From positions 908,501 to 972,500 of the forward strand of contig CP075525.1 in assembly GCA_025808415.1 (NCBI GenBank): a stretch of DNA of 64,000 nucleotides, read 5' to 3'. Numbering within the stretch: position 1 is the first letter of the stretch; each line of letters begins with the position of its first letter. The DNA is from Cyclobacteriaceae bacterium. GTDB taxonomy: Bacteria > Bacteroidota > Bacteroidia > Cytophagales > Cyclobacteriaceae. The notes beneath the pieces are model-generated. The model had not been told where the DNA came from, searched no databases, and was given only the letters and a program-made list of their open reading frames with translations. Below, piece by piece: positions 9,653 to 19,059 of this stretch. Both the position numbers and the translations under genes were made by a program.

Positions 9653-9659
9653 ATAACGG

Positions 9660-10403
9660 TTAGTTATTCCAGATCTGCCACGATTTTTCGGCCTGTACAT
9701 GTAACATTTCCAAACCATTTTTAATGGTTGCCCCGCGCATTTCGGCTTTTTGCAAAAACATGGTACGTGCCGGGTTGTATATCAAGTCGTACACGTAGTG
9801 GTTTTTGGTCAGGCATTCATAGGGAATGGGCGGGTACAATTCCGTTTGCGGATACATGCCCAGCGGGGTTGTGTTGATAACAAGCAACGATTCTTTTACA
9901 AGGTTGCTATTTGTTTTCAGTTCATCGTAGGTAAGGTTACCCTTCCCTTTAGCGCGTGAAACAACGTTGAATTCGATGTTTAGCTTAGTCAGTGCCTGAC
10001 GTACGGCTTTTGATGAGCCACCGGAGCCTAACACCAGGGCTTTTATTGTTTTGTTTTTCGGAAGCCATTTTTCAAGGGTTTCTAAAAATGCAACCGAATC
10101 GGTATTATATCCTTTCAGCTTGCCGTTTTCAACCTTTACAACATTTACGGCCCCGATCTCTTTGGCGGCCGGGTCAACTTCATCAAGGTATTGAAGTATT
10201 TGTTCTTTGTAGGGCAACGTTACGTTTAGTCCGCTTAATCCTTTTGTATTGGCCAGCAGCATTTCAATTTCCTGTATTTTTTCCAGCGGAAATAGTTCGT
10301 AATGATAATCGCGAAGGCCATCGCGAAAGAATTTTTCATCGAAATAGGATTTGGAGAAGGAGTGGCTAACGGTAGCGCCAATAAGCCCATAGATTTTTTC
10401 CAT
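9660..10403 (-). CDS. aroE: Shikimate dehydrogenase
   Basis: A 247-residue NADPH-dependent enzyme reducing 3-dehydroshikimate to shikimate in aromatic amino acid synthesis. The substrate-binding N-terminus has GATVSHSFSKSYFDEKF. The catalytic Lys is in NVTLPYKEQIL (about residue 64) and the Asp in GYNTDSVAFL (about 98). The dinucleotide-binding loop is VLGSGGSSKAVRQAL (about 122-136), shorter than the usual GxGGAA. It starts immediately after the DUF368 stop (TAAATG), so the two are cotranscribed. Confidence 0.94.
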   Translation of the reverse strand: MEKIYGLIGATVSHSFSKSYFDEKFFRDGLRDYHYELFPLEKIQEIEMLLANTKGLSGLNVTLPYKEQILQYLDEVDPAAKEIGAVNVVKVENGKLKGYNTDSVAFLETLEKWLPKNKTIKALVLGSGGSSKAVRQALTKLNIEFNVVSRAKGKGNLTYDELKTNSNLVKESLLVINTTPLGMYPQTELYPPIPYECLTKNHYVYDLIYNPARTMFLQKAEMRGATIKNGLEMLHVQAEKSWQIWNN

Positions 10404-11342
10404 TTAGATTTTTGTTTTTAGTCTGACAGCAATCTTTTCAATCAATACTACTATAAAAACTCCAAGTGCCATCATTACAATAGCCTGGATAATCTGAGGG
10501 TCGTTTCCGGTTTTTGCAAGAAAGTCCCAAGGTAATACACTTTTGTCAAATGCCGGAACTTGCTTTCCGGCACTGTCTAACCTAAAGGCAGTAACCTCTT
10601 TCCACGGCCATACTTTGTTTAGCGAGCCTAGCATAAAGCCACCCAATAGAGCCAGGGCAAGATTTCGATGATGCGTCAGTATCCATGTTAGTAAACGTGA
10701 GAAACTGATCAGCCCTAATACACAACCAACAGCAAACACTAAAATTACAGGTATATTTATTTTTGTGATGGCTTGTATCATGTACTCATATTTGCTTAAC
10801 AGCAAAAGGATAAATGCACCTGATATTCCCGGAAGGATCATGGCGCAAATTGCCAAAGCCCCTGCAATAAAAATGAACCATAAATCATCGGGTGTTTGCG
10901 CAGGCGAAAGGATGGTTATGGTATACGCTATCGCAATGCCCGAAATAAAAGTAAAAATGATTCCACCATGCCATTTTTTTATTTCACGCAGAATGAGGGG
11001 AGAGGAAATAAGTATAAGCCCAAAGAAAAATGACCACACCTGAATGGGGTAATTGGCCAGCAGCCAATGCATAAGTTTAGCCAATGATAGCAGGCTTGTT
11101 AAAATACCGGCAAACAACACAATAAGAAATGTGCCGTTTATTTTTTTCCAGAAATCTGCGAACCGGAATGTGCGCAACAGGGTGAATGCCTCAACATCAA
11201 CCGAGCGAATGGAGCTTAATAGCTCCTCATAAATGCCGGTTATGAAAGCAATGGTCCCACCTGACACACCGGGTATGACATCGGCACCGCCCATGGCTAA
11301 CCCTTTTAAATAAAGCAGTATATAATCTTTAGGTCGCCTCAA
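10404..11342 (-). CDS. DUF368 membrane protein, predicted undecaprenyl-phosphate translocase
   Basis: A 312-residue polytopic membrane protein with roughly eight to nine hydrophobic helices and the family hallmark GGADVIPGVSGGTIAFITGIYEEL near the N-terminus, repeated inside as ALAICAMILPGISGAFILLLLSKY, an internal duplication. The DUF368 family has been shown in other bacteria to return undecaprenyl phosphate to the cytoplasmic face for reuse in cell-wall and polysaccharide synthesis. That role here is by homology. It sits in a packed series with comA (2-nt gap) and aroE (no gap), downstream of the polysaccharide cluster, with which such a role would fit. Confidence 0.9.
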   Translation of the reverse strand: MRRPKDYILLYLKGLAMGGADVIPGVSGGTIAFITGIYEELLSSIRSVDVEAFTLLRTFRFADFWKKINGTFLIVLFAGILTSLLSLAKLMHWLLANYPIQVWSFFFGLILISSPLILREIKKWHGGIIFTFISGIAIAYTITILSPAQTPDDLWFIFIAGALAICAMILPGISGAFILLLLSKYEYMIQAITKINIPVILVFAVGCVLGLISFSRLLTWILTHHRNLALALLGGFMLGSLNKVWPWKEVTAFRLDSAGKQVPAFDKSVLPWDFLAKTGNDPQIIQAIVMMALGVFIVVLIEKIAVRLKTKI

Positions 11343-11344
11343 GA

Positions 11345-12148
11345 TTAGTCTACGTAAAACGGGGGAGTTTTCTTGTCTACCTTTCGTTCAATGCCTAAGA
11401 AATGCAAAAATGTATCACCCCGTAAGCCAAGCCGGATGGTTTCCAGCGGGATGACTTCGTTTGGGGCAATGTTGCCCAGGTTTACATTTGCGCCTAAAAG
11501 TTTAATGAACCAAACTTGCTGTGCTTTCTGCGGAGCTTCCCAAATTATTTTTTCAAAAGGAATTTTTGTAAGAATTTCCTGAACCAAACCCGAACGCACC
11601 TCACCGCTAGAGCGGAACAGGCCAACGTTACCACTTTCACGGGCTTCACCAATAACTTTCCACGCACCTGCATCCAATTCTTTTTGCATCAGGTCAATCC
11701 ACATGTAAGGTGGAATAATCTTATCGGCATCTTTTGAGCCCACCTCTGAAAGCACGGTAACTTGCTCGGATAGCTTGCTGATGTAGTCACACTTTTTATC
11801 GTGGTCCAAATCAATTGAACCATCGGATACTTCAGCAAAGGCCATGTCGTATTTATCTAACACTTTGCGGTAATCATCAAATTGATCGCGAATGATAAAC
11901 GCTTCAAAAAGAGTGCCCCCAAAATAAGTAGGGATTCCCGCATCTTTGTAAACCTTTAGTTTTTCTTTCAGGTTTGGTGTAACAAACGAAGTGGCCCAAC
12001 CCAGTTTTACAATATCAACGTGATCAACGCAAGTGCTTACAAAATCTTCGGCTTCACGAATGCTCAGTCCTTTATCCATGGCCATTGTAAAGCCATATTG
12101 CCTGGGCTTTTTGGTACGCTCAGGCAAATTTTTTAATTCATAGTTCAT
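11345..12148 (-). CDS. Phosphosulfolactate synthase (ComA family)
   Basis: A 267-residue TIM-barrel protein. Family features are the N-terminal KPRQYGFTMAMDKGLS, VDIVKLGWATSFV, the Lys/Asp-rich AEVSDGSIDLDHDKK, ARESGNVGLF and IIWEAPQKAQQVWFIKLLGANVNLGNI. Known members add sulfite to phosphoenolpyruvate to give phosphosulfolactate, the first step to coenzyme M in methanogens. In a bacterium of this kind the product more likely feeds sulfonate metabolism, possibly cysteate-derived sulfonolipids (inference). Nothing else of a coenzyme M pathway lies nearby. Two bases separate it from the DUF368 gene. Confidence 0.88.
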   Translation of the reverse strand: MNYELKNLPERTKKPRQYGFTMAMDKGLSIREAEDFVSTCVDHVDIVKLGWATSFVTPNLKEKLKVYKDAGIPTYFGGTLFEAFIIRDQFDDYRKVLDKYDMAFAEVSDGSIDLDHDKKCDYISKLSEQVTVLSEVGSKDADKIIPPYMWIDLMQKELDAGAWKVIGEARESGNVGLFRSSGEVRSGLVQEILTKIPFEKIIWEAPQKAQQVWFIKLLGANVNLGNIAPNEVIPLETIRLGLRGDTFLHFLGIERKVDKKTPPFYVD

Positions 12149-12218
12149 TAAATAAACAATTGGTTAAAACATAAATCCTTCCAATTGATAGGTGGAAGTG
12201 GGGTTGCAAAATTTTTGG

Positions 12219-13628
12219 TTACTTGTTTTCTTTTCTAAACTGCTCTATAATTTTGAACAACGCCTTTTGGGTTTCGAGTTGGGGGAAAAACTCGTACAGG
12301 GAGGCGTGTGCATCAAAGTCCAAAATTAATGCATTTTCTAAATAATTGAAGGCTTCCTTAAAATGGCCGGCCTCTATCATGTAAACGGTCATCCGGTAAA
12401 ACAATTCGGCATCGGCAGCAATCTCGTCAAATCCCCTGGCCAATACTTCAATGGCTTTCTCGTAATCGCCTTGTTCGTAATAAATAAACGACCAGTTCAA
12501 CCAGATTTCTTTGTCTTGCGGATCAAGCTTGCTTGATTCTTCGTATGCATCTAAACTGGATACGATGTTGCCAACTTTAAACTCTGCATGGGCAATGGCT
12601 TTCCAGTATTCCGGGTTTTCAACGTGAAGTTTCAGTGCTTTGTTGTAGAAGTGAAGTGCCTGGTACCACTTCTCCTGTTTTTCAAGACAGGCACCCGCTC
12701 CAAACCATGCTTCATCGTACATATTGTCGAGCTTGGTTGCTTTTTGAAAATATTTTAAGCCAAGATCATATTGCTCAAGGCTTTCATAGGCTGCGCCAAT
12801 GGAACAATACACTTCAGCGCTGGGGCCTTCCAGTTCAACTGTTTTTTTGAAAGATTCCAGTGCTTTGGTGAATTCGCCAGTGTTCATGTACGTGTTGCCC
12901 ATGTTGAAGAAAGCGGAAGCAAACGTATCATCAACGGTAATAGCATAATCGTATGCGTTTAGTGCATCGTTAAACATTCCCAGTTTGTTGTATACGATTC
13001 CTAAATTATACCAGGCGGCTGCTGAGTATGGGTCTTCATCAATAAATTTTTTGTAGTACGATACGCTGCTTTCTAACTGCCCGGTCACATCCAGGCAATA
13101 AGCCAGCTCATAAAGCGCGCCTTCATGGCCGAGGTTGTATTCAATCGCGTTTTTATAGGCTTCAATAGCCTGTTCAAACTTCTCTAAATTTTGCCATGCC
13201 AGGCCAATGTTATAATAAACTTCATCTTTGTCATCGGTAAAGTTCAGGGCACGTTCATAACAATCGATAGCCTCAGTGTATTTCGCGCGTACCGAAAAGA
13301 TGGAACCTTTTGTAAATAAAATCTCTGAATCGTTTGGCTGAAGATTTTCGGCATAGTCGAGCAGTTCCAGGGCTTCATCGTACTCCTCCAGGTGCGACAG
13401 CACTTGTGCCTTTATTACGATCAGTTCAATGGAGTAAGGGTATTGGTCGATGGCGAGGTTAACGGCACTTAATGCTTTTTGATGCTTGGAACGCAGCATG
13501 TAGAAGTCGATAATTTCTTCGTAAGCATCCAGATCAAAAAATTCGGTTTTCTTTTTTCGTAGGTGGTCTTCAAAACGTCTGATCAGCTCATTGCCTTCAT
13601 CCTCTCGTTTGCGGAATTCTTTCGCCAT
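12219..13628 (-). CDS. TPR repeat protein
   Basis: A 469-residue protein made almost wholly of about eleven tetratricopeptide repeats from residue ~40 onward, for example AAWYNLGIVYNKLGMFNDAL and AFFNMGNTYMNTGEFTKAL. There is no signal peptide or membrane segment, so it is likely a cytoplasmic protein-protein interaction scaffold. Partners are unknown. It follows the epimerase by 57 bp and precedes the ComA-family gene by 70 bp on the same strand. Confidence 0.88.
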   Translation of the reverse strand: MAKEFRKREDEGNELIRRFEDHLRKKKTEFFDLDAYEEIIDFYMLRSKHQKALSAVNLAIDQYPYSIELIVIKAQVLSHLEEYDEALELLDYAENLQPNDSEILFTKGSIFSVRAKYTEAIDCYERALNFTDDKDEVYYNIGLAWQNLEKFEQAIEAYKNAIEYNLGHEGALYELAYCLDVTGQLESSVSYYKKFIDEDPYSAAAWYNLGIVYNKLGMFNDALNAYDYAITVDDTFASAFFNMGNTYMNTGEFTKALESFKKTVELEGPSAEVYCSIGAAYESLEQYDLGLKYFQKATKLDNMYDEAWFGAGACLEKQEKWYQALHFYNKALKLHVENPEYWKAIAHAEFKVGNIVSSLDAYEESSKLDPQDKEIWLNWSFIYYEQGDYEKAIEVLARGFDEIAADAELFYRMTVYMIEAGHFKEAFNYLENALILDFDAHASLYEFFPQLETQKALFKIIEQFRKENK

Positions 13629-13685
13629 GTGCTTAATGGGTTTTTCTAAGGTAGAAAAAAAATCAGCTCAAAGCTACCACCAATT

Positions 13686-14672
13686 TTAATTTTTTAATTC
13701 CGTTTGTTTTCTATAAAATTCCGCGCACCAGTGCAGGGTTTTGTCAATCGTTTGAAACTGGAATCCGAGCTTATTTATCACTTTTTTATTGTTGTAGCTA
13801 AAAAAAGTATCGGCTAATCGTGCGGTTTCCTGGGTGATCAGCGGGGCAGAACCTGTTACATACGATCGCCATAATTCCAATCGGGCCACTACCTGAAGGG
13901 TTCGTTTTGAAAGCTTGATTCCCGGTGCCTTTTTTTGCAATAACCCGCAAAGTTTATCGAAGAATGCTTTAATGGTGGTTGTTCCGCCACTGGCAATGAA
14001 GCGCTCGCTTTCAATGGTTGAAAAATAGAGTTGATAGATAATGGATGCTGCATCACGAACATCAACATAATTCAGTGAGCCATCCGTGTAAAACGGGCGC
14101 TCTTTCCAGGCATACTTAAAAAGTTTGGCACTGCTTTTTTCCCAGTCGCCTGGCGCGAGTATAACCGAGGGATTTATTATAACTGTACTCAGGCCTTCTT
14201 CTTGCCCACGAAAAACTTCAAGTTCTGCCTTATACTTTGATACCCCGTAGGCAGTATTAAATGGGCTATCTTTCCAAAGGTTGGATTCGTCAATCAGGGT
14301 TTGGTCTTTCTGACGGCCTAATGCTGCCACAGAGCTAACATGTGCCAGACGCTTTATGCCCAGTGCTAAGCAGGCATTTACGATATGTCGTGTTCCTTCC
14401 ACATTTACCTGCAATAATTTTTCTTCATCGCGCGGATTGAAGGATACCTTTGCGGCACAATGTATAACTCCGGTTATATCATTAAGGCATTCCTGCAATG
14501 ATTCTGGATCGAGAATGTCGGTATCACGCCAGGTAATTTTTTCGGCCACATCGTTGAGCAATGTGGTATCGCTGTTTTTTCGCTTTAGGGCAACAAAAGA
14601 TGTTTGTGTTTCAATAAGTTTCCGAACAACAAAACTTCCAAGCAAACCATTGGCTCCGGTAACCGCAATCAT
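13686..14672 (-). CDS. NAD(P)-dependent sugar epimerase/dehydratase-like protein
   Basis: A 328-residue extended short-chain dehydrogenase. The Rossmann motif TGANGLLGSFVVRKL lies at residues 4-18, an Asp in the LDPES segment, HVSSVAALG and the catalytic YGVSKYKAE (YxxxK, about residue 142). Related to dihydroflavonol-reductase/nucleoside-sugar epimerase groups, so the substrate is uncertain. Its place two bases after the CpsB-like phosphatase suggests a polysaccharide precursor role. Confidence 0.85.
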   Translation of the reverse strand: MIAVTGANGLLGSFVVRKLIETQTSFVALKRKNSDTTLLNDVAEKITWRDTDILDPESLQECLNDITGVIHCAAKVSFNPRDEEKLLQVNVEGTRHIVNACLALGIKRLAHVSSVAALGRQKDQTLIDESNLWKDSPFNTAYGVSKYKAELEVFRGQEEGLSTVIINPSVILAPGDWEKSSAKLFKYAWKERPFYTDGSLNYVDVRDAASIIYQLYFSTIESERFIASGGTTTIKAFFDKLCGLLQKKAPGIKLSKRTLQVVARLELWRSYVTGSAPLITQETARLADTFFSYNNKKVINKLGFQFQTIDKTLHWCAEFYRKQTELKN

Positions 14673-14674
14673 TC

Positions 14675-15403
14675 TTATAGGGTGTTATTCAAGAGTGGTA
14701 AAGTTAATGCTTTTTGGTAGTATCGGTTCGCCTGCACTTGTTGCAGTAAGGTTACGTGCTGTTGCATGTGGCAGTCGCTGCCCAGAAAGTGTACCCAGCC
14801 TCGATCAACAAGTTTCTGCGCTGTGCGTTGTGCCTCTTTTGAATAATGCCCGGTGAATGAAGATGTATTAAGTTGAAATAAAACCCCACGGTTAATCAAG
14901 TCCTCGGCTTTATTAAAATCGTTTTGAAGAAATAGATATCGCTCCGGATGTGCCAGCACAAGCTTATACCCCTTTGTGGAGGCTAAGAAAATAAACTCTT
15001 TCAGGTTTAGGGGCTCGGTCATGAAGTTTGTTTCAAACAACAGATAGTTGCGGCCAAATGTCAGCAGTTGTTCATCGGCTGATATTTTTCTGACGAAGTC
15101 CTCATCCAGGTAGTATTCGGCAGCGGCTTCTATCTCAATTGTAATATTTCTCGTTTTCAGATAATTATTTAACGCATCGCGTTTTTCCAATATGCCTTCT
15201 GTGGTGTTCCGGTAGCTGTCGCTTATTACATGAGGGGTAGTGATTAATTTATGATATCCCAGAGCCACAAATCGTTCAATAATATCCAATGACTCTTCAA
15301 AGGTTTTTACGCCATCGTCAAGCCCCGGAAGAAGGTGTGAGTGTATATCTACCAGGATGGGGTTGTTTGTGCCGGGTGTTTTTTTTCTGAACCAGTTAAG
15401 CAC
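14675..15403 (-). CDS. PHP-type tyrosine-protein phosphatase, CpsB/CapC-like
   Basis: A 242-residue metal-dependent phosphatase of the PHP fold. Metal-binding motifs are LVDIHSHLLPGLDDGV (about 18-33), TTPHV (about 60), LAHPERY (about 157) and GSDCHM (about 216). Relatives dephosphorylate the C-terminal tyrosines of the bacterial tyrosine kinase that controls capsule chain length. It overlaps the kinase gene by 8 bases, the arrangement expected for a kinase-phosphatase pair. Confidence 0.92.
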   Translation of the reverse strand: MLNWFRKKTPGTNNPILVDIHSHLLPGLDDGVKTFEESLDIIERFVALGYHKLITTPHVISDSYRNTTEGILEKRDALNNYLKTRNITIEIEAAAEYYLDEDFVRKISADEQLLTFGRNYLLFETNFMTEPLNLKEFIFLASTKGYKLVLAHPERYLFLQNDFNKAEDLINRGVLFQLNTSSFTGHYSKEAQRTAQKLVDRGWVHFLGSDCHMQQHVTLLQQVQANRYYQKALTLPLLNNTL

Positions 15404-17717
15404 CGCGTTTTAAAATTGATGTTACCCAATTTGTTTTTTGTTCCTCGTAATAGCCATACCCATAGGCTGTTTCGGACGTAGAGGGAACTGCGTTGAGTAT
15501 GGATGTGATATTTTGGAACTTATTGACACGAATAATGCGGTTGAGGTTGTCGATAAAATCCTTCTTCGAGTAATTGGCGCGGAAAATATACAAGGTAATA
15601 TCGGCATGCTTCATGGCCATAATGCCATCGGTAACGATGCCAACCGGTGGGGTGTCCATAATAATGTAGTCGTAATGCTTTTGCAATTCGGTGAGCAGTT
15701 GCGAGAACTCTCCATTCAAAAGAAGTTCTGATGGGTTCGGTGGGTGCGGGCCTGAGGGAATAAAATCGAAGTTTGAAACTGATGAGTTCACAATACACTC
15801 TTCCCAAGTGTTTTTTCGAATCAGAATGGTACTTATCCCTTTGCTCTTGTCAACGTCTTTAAAAAATTCATTTGTTTTTGGTTTGCGCATGTCCAGGTCA
15901 AGCAATAAAACCCTTTTTCGAGAAAGGGCCATTACACCTCCGAGGTTCAACGCAATAAATGACTTTCCTTCACCCGATACGGTTGAGGATACGGCAATTA
16001 CTTTTTTGGTTGAGTGGATGTTGAAAAAATCAAGGTTTGTGCGAAGGGTTCGCATAGCTTCGCTAACCATTGATTTAGGATGGTCTTGAATATAAAGACC
16101 TGTGCCGTTGCTTTTGCGCATCGTGGGGATGGCACCGAGCAGCGGCACTTGCAACCGTTCTATTTCATACAGGCTTATGATTTTATTATTGGCCAGGTAG
16201 AGTAAACCAACAAAGAATATGTTGAGCACAAAACCTGCCATAAACCCAATTCCAAAAATGAGAGGTCGGTTGGGCGAAATTGGATTGGTGGGCAGGTTAG
16301 CCGTTGAAAGGATTTTAAAGTCGGGTGTACTTCCTGCCTGGGCAATTTCAAATTGCGATTTGCTTTGCATCAGGGTTAAATAAAACTCTTCGTACAACTT
16401 GTAAAACCTTTGCTTTTTGGTGAATTGGGTGTTTTTATCGGGCATGGAAGCAAAGTCATTTTCGAGTTTGCTTTTAGCCTGACTAAGTTCTTGTTGCTTT
16501 TTAAGCAGGCTGGTTTTAAGATCTGTTAACTGTGAAAATGCTTTGTTTCGAAGCGTTTCAATTTCGTTTTGCTTTTGCTTAAAGGCGAATGTGTTTTCAT
16601 TATAAGAAAGTTTCATCCGATCCATTTCAAAATATAATTCCTGCAATTTTTCCAGGTTTTTATTCAGGTATTCAGGAAATATGGTTCGTTGGGTCACTTC
16701 AATAAAGAACTCGCGGTTTGTCAGGGCCTCCATAAGTTGATTAAGCTCGCCAATTCGTTTGTTCACTTCAAAGCGTTGCGAATCGATTTTGTGGATCGAC
16801 TCAATAGTTTTTTTCAGGTCGCTTTCCAGGTCATTTGTTTTGTTTGCAAGGGTAAAATTTTCGAAGTAGGTCTCATAGGACTCCATTTGCTTTTCAATAG
16901 CATTTAGTTCATTGCTTAACCAATCGATCTTTTGTTTGTTGGCGCGGTTTTTTTGCTCATGGCTGAATGCCAGGTAAAGTGAATCGATGCCATTAACAAG
17001 GTCACGGGCTTTATGGGGATTATTATCTTTAAAGGAAACCCGGATGGTGTTGGCCTCCAGCTTTAGGGGTTCAACAGTCAGGTTTTTAGAAATGAAATCC
17101 AGCAGAACATCACGGCTGTAGATAATAAACGAATATGAATTTTCAGGGTAAAATTCTATTCCAGGCTTTTTTTCTATGAAAAGTTTCAGGCCTTCGAGTT
17201 GCAAGGTATCTGAAAATTTGCCGGTTGCTGTTTTTCCTGACTTGCCCAAGTTCAATTCATATCCATTATCGGCCTGGGGCTCAATAGCAATAGGTACGTT
17301 ATAATATAAAGGGTTACTGAGCTTGTAGTGTACGGCAATGGGGGAGGAGGTGTATAATTCGGTGTTTAAAAATTGCCCTATGCTAAAGTACCCTACATGA
17401 AGTTTCAGTGAATCAATTACCTGACTGAGGAAGAGTTTGGATTGAATGGTTTCAATCTCTCCCGATATCATATTTATTTTTTGCCGCTCCGGAATAAAGT
17501 CGCTGATGCCAAGCTCTGAGGCATCTTGCTTTATGTCCAGTTTAATTTCTGATTCAGACTCGTATAGATCTTTGGTATACCGTACAATCAGATATGCCGT
17601 GAGGTTGGTAAGTAGAAAAATTAACACAATACCCAGCCAATGCTGCCTTACAATGATCTTAAGCTTGTTAAAATCGATTGTGTCTGATGCTATATTATTG
17701 TTTTCGAATTGCTGCAC
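15396..17717 (-). CDS. Polysaccharide chain-length determinant fused to BY-kinase (Wzc-like)
   Basis: About 773 residues. An N-terminal Wzz domain with a membrane helix (WLGIVLIFLLTNLTAYLIV), a long periplasmic coiled coil and a second membrane helix (PLIFGIGFMAGFVLNIFFV) is fused to a cytoplasmic BY-kinase. The kinase has Walker A VSGEGKSFIALNLG, Walker A' LLLDLDMRKP and Walker B YIIMDTPPVG. The C-terminal tyrosine cluster ETAYGYGYYEE is the autophosphorylation tail. It works with the Wza-like lipoprotein to export polysaccharide. Start is uncertain: ATG at 17777 would overlap the Wza-like gene by 44 bases; GTG at 17717, 17 bases after that gene's last base, fits better. Confidence 0.92.
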   Translation of the reverse strand: MQQFENNNIASDTIDFNKLKIIVRQHWLGIVLIFLLTNLTAYLIVRYTKDLYESESEIKLDIKQDASELGISDFIPERQKINMISGEIETIQSKLFLSQVIDSLKLHVGYFSIGQFLNTELYTSSPIAVHYKLSNPLYYNVPIAIEPQADNGYELNLGKSGKTATGKFSDTLQLEGLKLFIEKKPGIEFYPENSYSFIIYSRDVLLDFISKNLTVEPLKLEANTIRVSFKDNNPHKARDLVNGIDSLYLAFSHEQKNRANKQKIDWLSNELNAIEKQMESYETYFENFTLANKTNDLESDLKKTIESIHKIDSQRFEVNKRIGELNQLMEALTNREFFIEVTQRTIFPEYLNKNLEKLQELYFEMDRMKLSYNENTFAFKQKQNEIETLRNKAFSQLTDLKTSLLKKQQELSQAKSKLENDFASMPDKNTQFTKKQRFYKLYEEFYLTLMQSKSQFEIAQAGSTPDFKILSTANLPTNPISPNRPLIFGIGFMAGFVLNIFFVGLLYLANNKIISLYEIERLQVPLLGAIPTMRKSNGTGLYIQDHPKSMVSEAMRTLRTNLDFFNIHSTKKVIAVSSTVSGEGKSFIALNLGGVMALSRKRVLLLDLDMRKPKTNEFFKDVDKSKGISTILIRKNTWEECIVNSSVSNFDFIPSGPHPPNPSELLLNGEFSQLLTELQKHYDYIIMDTPPVGIVTDGIMAMKHADITLYIFRANYSKKDFIDNLNRIIRVNKFQNITSILNAVPSTSETAYGYGYYEEQKTNWVTSILKRGA

Positions 17718-17733
17718 GTTATTAAAGTTTGAA

Positions 17734-18498
17734 TTAGCGTGTACTAAGTACAACTGCCAATGTTGTAAGGCTTGCAATAATACTTAATAACGGCCCATAA
17801 TCGCGCAGGGCCTCACTGGCCGGCCTGCGCACAGGTTCAACATAAATAATATCACCAGGTTGCATGATCATATTTCCTTGCCTGTATCCTTCAATGGTAC
17901 TCATATCAGCCACAAACACCTGGTCGCCCCTCAGTATTCGTATGTTATTTGCTTTTGATTCATTATTTAGCCCGGTGGCTGCAGCCAGTATTTCAACCAA
18001 GGTCACATTTTCGTTTATCAGGGGAATTACCTGCCCCCCTGGGGCGCCCAGTACAATAACCCTCTTGTTCAGGTATTGCAATACAACAAATGGGTTAGTG
18101 TAGTAACGTTCGTACTCTTTTTGAAGAATCGCCTCCGTCTGCCGGATGGTTAACCCCTCAACCTTCAGTTCACCCACCATAGGGAACTTGGCAACCCCCG
18201 CTACATCGACAAGGTATTCCGGGTCGGGGCGTGTGGAGGCTACCTGGGGCGGGATTTCTTTTAATAACTTAAGGTCAGGATCGATGATCAACTCACCATT
18301 GCTGGTGTAAACCCGAAATTTCAAACGGTCGTTCCGTTGAATAACGTAGTTCTTCTCAGTTTCCTTTGCTTTTTGCTGGTATGCACCGGGGTCGTCAACC
18401 TTAAACATAATGTTTTGCTTGTACGAAGCGCATGCGCTAAACAGCATTAATGCCAGCACCAGTTGACTTGAAAAAAAAAGATAATACTTCAAGGGCAA
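17734..18498 (-). CDS. Polysaccharide export lipoprotein (Wza-like)
   Basis: A 254-residue outer-membrane polysaccharide export protein. It has a lipoprotein signal with lipobox LFSAC (Cys about residue 23), a Poly_export domain (NDRLKFRVYTSNG ... VDVAGVAKFPMVGELKVEGLTIRQTEAIL), an SLBB domain (VIVLGAPGGQVIPL) and a C-terminal hydrophobic segment (LLSIIASLTTLAVVLS) that likely spans the outer membrane. Like other Bacteroidota members it is shorter than E. coli Wza. Six bases separate it from rfbC; the kinase follows. Confidence 0.92.
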   Translation of the reverse strand: MPLKYYLFFSSQLVLALMLFSACASYKQNIMFKVDDPGAYQQKAKETEKNYVIQRNDRLKFRVYTSNGELIIDPDLKLLKEIPPQVASTRPDPEYLVDVAGVAKFPMVGELKVEGLTIRQTEAILQKEYERYYTNPFVVLQYLNKRVIVLGAPGGQVIPLINENVTLVEILAAATGLNNESKANNIRILRGDQVFVADMSTIEGYRQGNMIMQPGDIIYVEPVRRPASEALRDYGPLLSIIASLTTLAVVLSTR

Positions 18499-18504
18499 AA
18501 GAAT

Positions 18505-19059
18505 TTAATCCCGTGAAATTAACGATTTTCCCAACAACTCATTAAACGTAGGGAGCTTCCTGTCTTTATCTGATAGTACGGGATTATCGATAGGCCAATC
18601 AATGGCTAACGTTGGATCGTTCCACACAATGCCACATTCTGATTCGCGATTGTATGCGTTTGAAGTTTTGTAAAGAAAAAGGGAATCTTCCAGGGCGGCA
18701 AAGCCATGCGCAAATCCTTCGGGCACCATAAGCATATTCCGTTTTTCGGAATCAAGCATACAGGTATAAACTTGTCCAAACGTTTCGGAACCTCTTCGTA
18801 GGTCTACCACTACATCAAGTACTTTTCCTGTTAACACGGAAACGAGTTTTGCCTGCTCATAAGGAGCAAGCTGAAAATGCAAGCCCCGAACAACACCTTT
18901 TTTGGAGAAGGATAGATTTTCTTGGGTGAACCTATAGGTTATACCGGCAGGTAGAAAGGCATCTTCCTTATAGAATTCCATAAACCACCCGCGGTCGTCA
19001 CGATAGACAGCCGGTGTAATCTCCAATAAATCTTTAATGCTTGTTTTAACGACCTGCAT
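18505..19059 (-). CDS. rfbC: dTDP-4-dehydrorhamnose 3,5-epimerase
   Basis: A 184-residue cupin-fold epimerase. The catalytic His is in VVRGLHFQLAPYEQAKLV (about residue 61) and the second signature is VPEGFAHGFAALEDS (about 117-131). It converts dTDP-4-keto-6-deoxyglucose to the L-rhamnose series precursor. The partner genes rfbA, rfbB and rfbD are not in this window, so the rest of the pathway must lie elsewhere. It overlaps the GT4 gene by 14 bases. Confidence 0.93.
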   Translation of the reverse strand: MQVVKTSIKDLLEITPAVYRDDRGWFMEFYKEDAFLPAGITYRFTQENLSFSKKGVVRGLHFQLAPYEQAKLVSVLTGKVLDVVVDLRRGSETFGQVYTCMLDSEKRNMLMVPEGFAHGFAALEDSLFLYKTSNAYNRESECGIVWNDPTLAIDWPIDNPVLSDKDRKLPTFNELLGKSLISRD

